DNA from: Prevotellaceae bacterium UBA2757
GTDB taxonomy: Bacteria > Bacteroidota > Bacteroidia > Bacteroidales > Bacteroidaceae
Length of the DNA: 9,874 nucleotides
Assembly (NCBI GenBank): GCA_002353215.1
Contig: DEJD01000090.1
Location: 12,299 to 22,172 of the forward strand
Direction of reading: 5' to 3'
The position numbers and the translations under genes are program-made. Position 1 is the stretch's first letter. Each line of letters begins with the position of its first letter. Positions 1 through 6,129 of the stretch are shown here, one piece after another. Under the pieces are notes generated by a model, which was given only the letters and a program-made list of their open reading frames with translations, was not told the origin of the DNA and did not search any database.

Positions 1-884
1 GGCTTTACTTCCTGGAATCCCTTAATGGCTTCTGTAGCAGGATTGGAAAGTGAAGTAATGGTATCGCCCACCTTCACTTCAACGGCATTCTTAATACCGG
101 TAACGATATATCCCACATCACCAGTACGAAGTTCCTTCTTCGGCACCATATCCATTTTCAGCGTACCTACTTCCTCAGCAAGATATTCCTTCTTGGTATT
201 TATAAACCGAACCTTATCACCAGTACGCATCACGCCGTTGACAATCTTGAAATAGGCAATGATGCCACGGTAAGAATTGAACACAGAGTCGAAGATAAGA
301 GCCTGGAGCGGAGCTTCCTCATCACCTACCGGATGCGGAACACGTTCTACGACTGCATTCAGTATGTCATCAACACCCTCACCTGTTTTTCCAGATGCAT
401 AAATGATTTCCTCCGGTTTACAACCGATAAGGTCAATTATTTCATCTGCCACTTCCTCAGGCATAGCGTTAGGCATGTCTATCTTATTGATGACAGGGAT
501 AATCTCCAAGTCGTGGTCGATAGCCATATAGAGGTTGCTTATGGTCTGTGCCTGTACTCCCTGAGTAGCATCGACAACGAGCAGAGCTCCCTCGCAAGCT
601 GCAATGGAACGGCTCACTTCATAGGAGAAGTCCACGTGTCCCGGAGTGTCAATAAGGTTCAGGATATATTTACCCTTATCCATTACATCGCCATTGTAAT
701 CATATTCCATTTGGATGGCATGACTCTTGATGGTGATTCCACGCTCCTGCTCAAGGTCCATATCGTCGAGCATCTGTCCCTGAGTAATCTTAATGGTATT
801 AGTCTTCTCAAGCAGTCGGTCTGCCAGAGTGGATTTACCATGGTCGATGTGAGCTATAATACAGAAGTTACGTATATTTTTCAT
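1..884 (-). CDS. lepA: Elongation factor 4 (LepA), N-terminal 294 residues, cut by window edge
   Basis: Ribosome-associated GTPase of the translation-factor superfamily. The family is known to bind the 70S ribosome and promote back-translocation or help initiation and assembly, acting in the cytosol or at the membrane. The reverse strand from the ATG at 884 reads [20 protein letters not shown]1 is AHIDHGKST (residues 11-19), the switch I threonine lies in ERGITI (45-50), G3 is DTPGH (77-81), G4 is NKID (131-134), and a G5-like ASGKTG follows (161-166). Domain 2 begins near residue 190 and runs off the edge at VGDTITSL...GFQEVKP, which matches the LepA domain-2 region. About half of the usual ~600 residues is present; the break is the window edge, not a mutation. 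It starts 8 bases after the pseudouridine synthase stop, so it is probably the distal gene of the minus-strand operon. LepA rather than EF-G, TypA or RF3 is indicated by the short G domain and the N-terminal wording. Confidence 0.96.
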   Translation of the reverse strand, partial: MKNIRNFCIIAHIDHGKSTLADRLLEKTNTIKITQGQMLDDMDLEQERGITIKSHAIQMEYDYNGDVMDKGKYILNLIDTPGHVDFSYEVSRSIAACEGALLVVDATQGVQAQTISNLYMAIDHDLEIIPVINKIDMPNAMPEEVADEIIDLIGCKPEEIIYASGKTGEGVDDILNAVVERVPHPVGDEEAPLQALIFDSVFNSYRGIIAYFKIVNGVMRTGDKVRFINTKKEYLAEEVGTLKMDMVPKKELRTGDVGYIVTGIKNAVEVKVGDTITSLSNPATEAIKGFQEVK

Positions 885-892
885 TCTTTATA

Positions 893-1792
893 TTATTTCA
901 GTATATTCTTAAATGAAGGTGGTATGGGTGTTTCAAACTTAAGGAATTCGCCCGTGATAGGATGTTGGAATGCCAATTTATAAGCATGAAGACAGATACG
1001 TCCAATCGGGTCGGTTTCGGCACCGTACTTATAATCACCGGCAATACTGTGATGCAGGTCTTGCATATGCACACGAATCTGATTTTTTCTGCCTGTGTCG
1101 AGTTTCATCTCCACAAGACTATATTCCTTACCTCGCTTTATAGTTCTATAATGTGTAGTTGCTTCTTTTCCTCCATCATCAACGGGTGACGAATGGGTAA
1201 TAAACATCTTATTATCCGTCAGCCAACTCGTAACAGAACCTGCATCCTTTTCCATTACCCCCTCACACACTGCGATGTAGCGGCGGTCAGCTACGAGGTC
1301 TTTCCAGTTGTCAGTAAACATCTTCTGCACATCTCGGCGCTTGGCAAAGAGAAGGAGTCCGGAGGTTTCACGATCTAGTCTGTGAACAGTATGAACTGAG
1401 AACGTACGGTTCTGGCGCTTTACGTATTCGTCGAGTATTGATTTCACTGTCTGAGTACGTTTTCCGGGCTGAGTATTGGTGAGTATGCCATTTGCCTTAT
1501 CTACAACGAAAAGGAAAGCATCTTCATATACAATGTGTACCCATTGGCTCTGAAGGTCACGTTTATGTCCGTGGTCACTTATCTGCACGAGCATACCCGG
1601 TTTCAGCAATGTATTGAACTGGGTGGTTATCTGCGAATTCACATACACCATCTTTCTTGACAGCAGTTCCTTCGCACGAGTTCGGGACACGCCCTCAATA
1701 TGTGTCATAAGGAAAGTAAGCAGTTCGCACTCCTCGCTCACAGGATAATCCTTATATCTGTTTCTTGCTTTATTATCAAAATATTGACTCAT
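893..1792 (-). CDS. S4-domain RNA pseudouridine synthase, RluA/RluD superfamily
   Basis: Isomerises uridine to pseudouridine in structured RNA, most likely 23S rRNA. The 299-residue protein has an N-terminal S4 RNA-binding domain (about residues 20-72, with SRTRAKELLSRKMVYVN typical of S4), then the catalytic domain. The signature HRLDRETSGLLLFAK (137-151) contains the catalytic Asp140. RRYIAVCEG (170-178) and the conserved LDTGRKNQIRVH (231-242) follow; Asn at 238 replaces the more usual His of TGRxHQIRVH. The C-terminal LHAYKLAFQHPITGE (268-282) is also a family hallmark. The ATG at 1792 lies 8 bases after the rlmD-like stop, and the gene ends 8 bases before lepA, indicating a co-transcribed unit. 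The exact target uridines cannot be read from sequence: RluC-like and RluD-like activities are both possible, so no symbol is given. Family call is firm, substrate is open. Confidence 0.93.
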   Translation of the reverse strand: MSQYFDNKARNRYKDYPVSEECELLTFLMTHIEGVSRTRAKELLSRKMVYVNSQITTQFNTLLKPGMLVQISDHGHKRDLQSQWVHIVYEDAFLFVVDKANGILTNTQPGKRTQTVKSILDEYVKRQNRTFSVHTVHRLDRETSGLLLFAKRRDVQKMFTDNWKDLVADRRYIAVCEGVMEKDAGSVTSWLTDNKMFITHSSPVDDGGKEATTHYRTIKRGKEYSLVEMKLDTGRKNQIRVHMQDLHHSIAGDYKYGAETDPIGRICLHAYKLAFQHPITGEFLKFETPIPPSFKNILK

Positions 1793-1800
1793 ATCTGTAT

Positions 1801-3219
1801 TTATCTTTTTATCAGCAATACGACATTCTCCACATGCTGGGTGTGAGGAAACATATCAACAGGTTGTACTGCCGCCACTTTGTATTCTGCATCAAGAGCC
1901 TGCAGGTCGCGTGCCTGTGTGGCAGGGTTGCAACTTACATACACTATCTTCTGAGGAGCAGCCAGAAGTATTACATCTATAACACTCTGGTGCATTCCTG
2001 CACGAGGCGGGTCGGTGATGATTACATCAGGACGTCCGTGTTCACTTATGAAATCGCTATTCAGCACATCCTTCATGTCCCCGGCATAAAACAAAGTGTT
2101 GCTGATGCCGTTTATCTCCGAATTCACTTTGGCGTCCTCGATTGCCTCGGGAACATATTCTATTCCAATAACCTGTCTGGCCTGTTTTGCCACAAAATTT
2201 GCAATAGTTCCAGTTCCTGTATATAGGTCGTAAACCAGTTCGTTACCGGTAAGGGCGGCAAAACGGCGAGCTACACTATACAATTCGTATGCCTGTTCGG
2301 TATTAGTCTGATAGAATGACTTAGGACCAACCTTGAATTTCAAGTCCTCCATTGTCTCGTAGATGAAGTCCGTACCCTTGTAACAATGTACTGGCTGGTC
2401 AGCAAAGGTATCGTTAGCTTTATGATTATCAACATAAAGCAAAGAAGTAATCTCAGGAAAGGTTACGGAAATATGTTCCATAAGCTGCATTGCCTGAGTA
2501 CGTTCCTGTTCCGTATCTATTCTGAACTGCATGAGAAGCATGAATTCGCCGGTATTACTATTACGCATCATCATACTGCGAAGAAGACCGCGATTTTCAC
2601 GCAGATCGTAGAATACAAGTCCTTTCTCAAGTGCATATCTTCTGATTTCGTTTCGGATACGATTCTGAATATTATCCATCAAACCACAATCCTGGATATC
2701 CAGAATCTTATCAAAAGCCCCTGTAATATGAAATCCTACTGCATCCTTTACATCATAGCTGACATCCTGACGCACTTCTTCTTCGGTAAGCCAACGTTTA
2801 TTAGAGAACCCGAATTCCAGTTTATTCCTGTATCCCTGAGTTTTCTTACTGCCCAGAATAGGCATAAATTCAGGCAGTTCAATCTTGCCAATGCGAGTCA
2901 GATTATCATATACCTGCTGCTGTTTGGCACGCAACTGTTCTTCGTATTTCAGGCACTGCCATTTACAACCGCCACACACACCAAAGTGCTGACAAAACGG
3001 AGTAGCACGTAAGTCGGAATACTTATGGATTTTTACACAAACAGCTTCCATATAGTTCGACTTTTTCTTTTTCACCTGTAAATCTACAACATCACCAGGT
3101 ACCACATAGGGTACAAATACTACTCCATCATCAAGACGGGCAATAGATTTTCCTTCTGCAGCAACTGCAGTAATCTCCACCTTCTCAATCAGTGGCAACT
3201 GTTTCTTCTTTCTTGTCAA
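1801..3219 (-). CDS. rlmD: 23S rRNA (uracil-5-)-methyltransferase, RumA/RlmD type, with TTG start
   Basis: SAM-dependent methylation of uracil C5 in 23S rRNA; the E. coli family member modifies U1939. The 472-residue protein has an N-terminal TRAM domain (about 8-66). Four cysteines are spaced as in the RumA [4Fe-4S] cluster: C76, C82 and C85 in CQHFGVCGGC, plus C178 in IQDCGL. The Rossmann methyltransferase domain shows SAM-loop DLYTGTGTIA (331-340), DPPRAGMH (403-410), the catalytic cysteine C430 in VYVSCNPAT, and E464 in QHVENV as the likely general base. The start is TTG at 3219. An in-frame TAA lies two codons upstream (3226-3228) and the next ATG is residue 57, inside the TRAM domain, so the non-ATG start is nearly forced. 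It lies 21 bases after the membrane-protein gene. U1939 is inferred from the family; some relatives also modify U747, so substrate range is less certain than chemistry. Confidence 0.93.
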   Translation of the reverse strand: MTRKKKQLPLIEKVEITAVAAEGKSIARLDDGVVFVPYVVPGDVVDLQVKKKKSNYMEAVCVKIHKYSDLRATPFCQHFGVCGGCKWQCLKYEEQLRAKQQQVYDNLTRIGKIELPEFMPILGSKKTQGYRNKLEFGFSNKRWLTEEEVRQDVSYDVKDAVGFHITGAFDKILDIQDCGLMDNIQNRIRNEIRRYALEKGLVFYDLRENRGLLRSMMMRNSNTGEFMLLMQFRIDTEQERTQAMQLMEHISVTFPEITSLLYVDNHKANDTFADQPVHCYKGTDFIYETMEDLKFKVGPKSFYQTNTEQAYELYSVARRFAALTGNELVYDLYTGTGTIANFVAKQARQVIGIEYVPEAIEDAKVNSEINGISNTLFYAGDMKDVLNSDFISEHGRPDVIITDPPRAGMHQSVIDVILLAAPQKIVYVSCNPATQARDLQALDAEYKVAAVQPVDMFPHTQHVENVVLLIKR

Positions 3220-3240
3220 AGCAGTTTAATTTATGATTTA

Positions 3241-3891
3241 TTACTTAATGTTTATCTCCTCCAACTCGGCATCCTCCTTATCACACTCTTTTTTACGAAG
3301 TAAATAAGGTAATATGGATGGCGACAGAATTGCAGATAGAATATAGGAAACGACGAAAGTGACAATAAAAAATGTGAGGCCAAGTCCGTCGGGAAGATTC
3401 ACAACATCACCTCTATTAGCAGATTGGACTATCGTCCATTTTATAACAACAATTGCTATTACAGGAAGACAGACTATAATCGTAAGAGCCAAATAAAAAA
3501 ACAAACAACACATTGACAACGAAAACATTTGATAAAAATGCTTAAAGTAGTACTTTAATCTTTTAGCACACACCTTAGGATTGAATCCCCTGGCAATCTT
3601 CTTTATTGACGAGCGATACAGACTCTTTGTTTTCTGTGCATCTACAGCAAATCCTTTTTCCTTTGTCCTCCACATACTGATTACAATTCCTTGCACAAAC
3701 AAATATGCCACAACTGTCAATATAAAACCAATCAGAGCAAGCGGCCAAAAAGATGCCAAGAGGGCATGGATGGCCACGGTCAGAAAAAGTGCAAACAGGA
3801 ATGCAGGAATCAATGACACGCGAAGAAAAAAGAGGAAATTTGCGGTCACAAAACTGATACTTCTAGACAGGCAAGCGATATTTTTTCTCAT
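3241..3891 (-). CDS. Uncharacterised four-helix integral membrane protein
   Basis: I do not recognise a named family. The 216-residue protein has four likely membrane segments, at about residues 14-44, 48-73, 124-150 and 170-197. A basic cytosolic-looking loop of roughly 50 residues lies between helices 2 and 3 (rich in Lys/Arg: WRTKEKG, KTKSLYRSSIKKIARG, KVCAKRLKYY). The C-terminal tail is charged and acidic (RKKECDKEDAELEEIN). With the positive-inside rule, both ends and the central loop would face the cytosol. There is no cleavable signal peptide, ATP-binding motif or catalytic signature. It is the first gene of the minus-strand unit, from an ATG at 3891 that sits about 24 bases below a promoter candidate, and it lies 21 bases upstream of the rRNA methyltransferase gene. 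Whether it contributes to ribosome function or simply shares a promoter cannot be told. Coding status is supported by length, membrane pattern and operon fit. Confidence 0.82.
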   Translation of the reverse strand: MRKNIACLSRSISFVTANFLFFLRVSLIPAFLFALFLTVAIHALLASFWPLALIGFILTVVAYLFVQGIVISMWRTKEKGFAVDAQKTKSLYRSSIKKIARGFNPKVCAKRLKYYFKHFYQMFSLSMCCLFFYLALTIIVCLPVIAIVVIKWTIVQSANRGDVVNLPDGLGLTFFIVTFVVSYILSAILSPSILPYLLRKKECDKEDAELEEINIK

Positions 3892-3916
3892 TTTTAAATC
3901 ATTTTACGCCAAAATA

Positions 3917-3948
3917 TCTGCAAATTTATAGCTTTTTCATTAGATTTG
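3917..3948 (+). promoter_or_regulatory. Bacteroidetes-type promoter for the oxidoreductase / DUF4421 unit
   Basis: The -7 box TAGATTTG (3941-3948) matches TAnnTTTG. A -33-like TCTG (3917-3920; 3 of 4 to TTTG) lies 20 bases upstream. The start of transcription should fall near 3952-3955, leaving only about 12-15 bases before the ATG at 3967. This placement argues against using the in-frame TTG at 3946, which lies inside the -7 box. The element overlaps the opposite-strand promoter over nearly its full length. Confidence 0.6.
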
Positions 3949-3952
3949 CAAC
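3921..3952 (-). promoter_or_regulatory. Bacteroidetes-type promoter for the minus-strand ribosome-related operon
   Basis: Read on the minus strand, a -7 box TAAATTTG (3928-3921) matches TAnnTTTG exactly. A -33-like GTTG (3952-3949; 3 of 4 to TTTG) lies upstream with a 20-base spacer. Transcription would start near 3914-3917, giving a leader of about 24 bases before the ATG at 3891. The element pair follows the known primary sigma-factor consensus of Bacteroidetes; use in vivo is inferred. Confidence 0.6.
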
Positions 3953-3966
3953 CAAGAAAACTAAAA

Positions 3967-4959
3967 ATGACAACAAAGCAAATAAAATGGGGCTTCATCG
4001 GTTGTGGAGAAGTAACCGAGAAGAAGAGCGGACCAGCCTTCAGCAAGATTGAAGGTTCGTCTGTAGTAGCAGTTATGAGTCGCAACCTGGAAAAAGCAAA
4101 ATCATATGCTTTACGCAACAACATACCACGTTACTACAATGATGCGCAAGCACTTATTGATGACAAGGAAGTAAATGCAATATACATAGCTACTCCACCA
4201 TCGTCACATGCCACTTACGCTATAATGGCTATGCGAGCAGGCAAACCATGCTATGTGGAAAAGCCTCTTGCCAAGAGCTACGAAGAGTGCATTCGTGTAA
4301 ACAGGATATCAGAACTCACAGGAGTGCCATGCTACGTGGCCTATTACCGACGTTACCTACCCTATTTCAACAAAGTAAAACAGTTGGTAGAATCGAGCGA
4401 AATCGGAAAGTTGCTTAGCGTACAAGTGCAATTCCACGTGCCTCCCCGTGAACTCGATGCTAAAAGCGGCAAAGACATGCCGTGGCGCCTGCAACCAGAA
4501 GTAGCAGGAGGAGGAGGTTACTTCTATGACCTTGCAAGCCATCAGCTTGATTTACTTCAATATATGTTTGGAGTTATATTAGAGGCGGAAGGCTACAGTC
4601 AGAACATGGGAGGACTATACAAGGTGGAAGATACCTTTAATGCCTGCTTCCGTTTTGACAGCGGTCTGACAGGTTCTGCATCCTGGTGTTTCGTTGCATA
4701 CGAATCAGCAAGAAAAGACAGAATATTGCTTGTAGGCGACAAGGGCACCATAACATTCTCTGTATTCGATTATAAGCCAATCAAATTATACACTAAACGA
4801 GGAATAGAAGAATTTGCCATTCCTAATCCGCCACACGTTCAGTTACCGTTGATTGAACAAATTGTCCACACTCTGCAAGGTATTGGCACCTGTGACTGCG
4901 ACAGCTTCAGTGCTACTCCTACAAACTGGGTAATGGATAAGATTCTAGGAAAATTCTAA
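3967..4959 (+). CDS. Gfo/Idh/MocA-family NAD(P)-dependent oxidoreductase
   Basis: Predicted cytosolic dehydrogenase acting on a sugar, inositol or related polyol; the substrate is not readable. From the ATG at 3967 the protein is 330 residues, the usual length for this family. The N-terminal Rossmann fold has GFIGCGEV (9-16) in place of GxGxxG and ends its first strand run at MSRN (37-40). IYIATPPSSH (72-81) and the family hallmark CYVEKPLA (95-102) supply the cofactor-side lysine (K99). The C-terminal alpha/beta domain contains GGGGYFYDLASHQLDLL (181-197), where D188 and H192 sit at the positions that usually hold catalytic Asp/His residues. A TTG seven codons upstream (3946) is in frame but is rejected because it lies within the promoter -7 box. 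The gene is divergent from the membrane-protein operon and is followed after 37 bases by the DUF4421 gene without an obvious promoter or terminator, so co-transcription is likely. Confidence 0.92.
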   Translation: MTTKQIKWGFIGCGEVTEKKSGPAFSKIEGSSVVAVMSRNLEKAKSYALRNNIPRYYNDAQALIDDKEVNAIYIATPPSSHATYAIMAMRAGKPCYVEKPLAKSYEECIRVNRISELTGVPCYVAYYRRYLPYFNKVKQLVESSEIGKLLSVQVQFHVPPRELDAKSGKDMPWRLQPEVAGGGGYFYDLASHQLDLLQYMFGVILEAEGYSQNMGGLYKVEDTFNACFRFDSGLTGSASWCFVAYESARKDRILLVGDKGTITFSVFDYKPIKLYTKRGIEEFAIPNPPHVQLPLIEQIVHTLQGIGTCDCDSFSATPTNWVMDKILGKF

Positions 4960-4996
4960 AGAATAGACCATAAATCATACAACGCAAACAGATAAA

Positions 4997-6022
4997 ATGA
5001 CATTACGGCAACAAACTGTTATATTTTTCATATGCCTTGCATTTTCCACCAATGCAGATGCAAAGTCTTTCTTTTCACGTTTTGCAGAGGGTTGGGCTAA
5101 ATTCTTCATGAGTTGCGATACGGCATACGTAACACCACAAAAATATAACATCACCGTACAATCCGAACTCAGCTATTGGCATGATTTCTACAACATAAGA
5201 TCCAGAGAGACCGGCAAACGAATGGTTATAGAATCCGAACCGTCAATGGTGCTTGGAGGATATGTTTACTATAGCATGCTCGGTTTTGGACTGTCGTGGA
5301 ACCTGAACGATATTGGAAAACCCAACGGTCAAACCAATGGCACATCAATCAGAAAGGGTTTTTCCCTACACACAGCAAGACTCTTTGCCGAGGTGTTTAC
5401 ATATAGCAGTGGAAAAACCGCCAGAATAACACATCTTTCCGACTTCGACTTCAAAGGCCACGACCGTTCTTTTTCCGGATTGGACTCAAAAGTATTCGGA
5501 GTTCATGCATTCTACATTTTCAACAACCGCAAATTCTCATGGCCAGCAGCATTCGGAGAAAATGCAGTACAGAGAAGAAGTTGTGGCAGTTGGACTCTTG
5601 GATTTCAATACAACAGGCAAGACGTCAGTCTCAACGACAAGGAACTACCCGATTACCTGATAAACCAAGTAGATCCATCCCTTCTATTCAGGAAAGTCAA
5701 TTACAGCGACTATTCCATAAGTGTCGGCTATGCCTTCAATTGGGTTGTTGGACGAAACTTATTACTTGCCATAGCTGCCCAGCCATCCATCGGCTACAGA
5801 CGTTCAAACATTGAGGAATCGGACTTCTCGCATAATATCCTCAACAACGTATCAACAGACCTGACGACACGTGCCTCTTTCTTTTGGAACAACACACGTC
5901 TGTTTTCCGGTCTCATACTGGAACTTCACACCTATTCATACCGTCAAGACACATTCGGTTTGACCAATACTTACGGCACATTAAAGTTCGTTCTCGGATT
6001 CAATTGCTGGCGCAAACGCTGA
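4997..6022 (+). CDS. Exported DUF4421-family protein, probable outer-membrane barrel
   Basis: I recognise this as a DUF4421-like protein from wording such as FSWPAAFGENAVQRRSCGSW (180-199) and SVGYAFNWV (242-250); the molecular function of the family is unknown. The 341-residue product starts with a signal peptide (residues 1-22, cleavage likely after NADA). The mature part is rich in alternating polar/aromatic beta-strand stretches, for example 87-102, 124-136, 165-177, 199-207, 238-250, 256-268, 291-313 and 325-336. This suggests a beta-barrel in the outer membrane, although the last residues are basic (CWRKR) rather than the terminal aromatic typical of many barrels. It follows the oxidoreductase gene by 37 bases and probably shares its promoter. 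Pairing of a cytosolic enzyme with an envelope protein gives no direct functional clue. Family assignment comes from memory of its motifs and should be read as probable. Confidence 0.8.
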   Translation: MTLRQQTVIFFICLAFSTNADAKSFFSRFAEGWAKFFMSCDTAYVTPQKYNITVQSELSYWHDFYNIRSRETGKRMVIESEPSMVLGGYVYYSMLGFGLSWNLNDIGKPNGQTNGTSIRKGFSLHTARLFAEVFTYSSGKTARITHLSDFDFKGHDRSFSGLDSKVFGVHAFYIFNNRKFSWPAAFGENAVQRRSCGSWTLGFQYNRQDVSLNDKELPDYLINQVDPSLLFRKVNYSDYSISVGYAFNWVVGRNLLLAIAAQPSIGYRRSNIEESDFSHNILNNVSTDLTTRASFFWNNTRLFSGLILELHTYSYRQDTFGLTNTYGTLKFVLGFNCWRKR

Positions 6023-6061
6023 CAATATTTATAGTCAACATAAACTTTTATCCGTTTTTGT

Positions 6062-6093
6062 TTTGTACTTGTAGCTTTTTTGCCATATCTTTG
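6062..6093 (+). promoter_or_regulatory. Full-consensus Bacteroidetes promoter for the metallopeptidase / GH28 unit
   Basis: TTTG (6062-6065) and TATCTTTG (6086-6093) match both boxes of the Bacteroidetes primary promoter (TTTG, then TAnnTTTG) exactly, with a 20-base spacer. Transcription should start near 6097-6100, giving a leader of about 30 bases before the ATG at 6130. The 107-base gap from the DUF4421 gene and this promoter suggest that the metallopeptidase and GH28 genes form a separate unit. No operator repeat or riboswitch is visible in the gap. Confidence 0.75.
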
Positions 6094-6129
6094 TAAATTG
6101 TAAAAAAGAAACTACGAAAGCACTACGCC

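Noticed and set aside
333..983. 216-codon plus-strand open frame opposite lepA
   Set aside because: It runs antisense through the GTPase domain of a clear lepA gene and its translation shows no domain or signal; it is a shadow of the real coding strand.
2386..3012. 208-codon plus-strand open frame opposite the rRNA methyltransferase
   Set aside because: The opposite strand encodes conserved iron-sulfur cysteines and methyltransferase motifs over the same region, while this frame has no recognisable features.
3946..3966. In-frame TTG as an upstream start for the Gfo/Idh/MocA gene, adding seven residues
   Set aside because: The TTG is part of the promoter -7 box TAGATTTG, so it would lie upstream of the expected transcript start; the ATG at 3967 places the Rossmann strand at the usual distance from the N-terminus.
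4960..4996. Separate promoter for the DUF4421 gene
   Set aside because: No TAnnTTTG-like box is found in the 37-base gap, so read-through from the promoter at 3917-3948 is the simpler reading.
6020..6037. TGAC/GTCA inverted repeat at the end of the DUF4421 gene as a terminator
   Set aside because: The stem is four pairs with a ten-base AT-rich loop and no T run directly after it, so it is too weak to support a terminator call.
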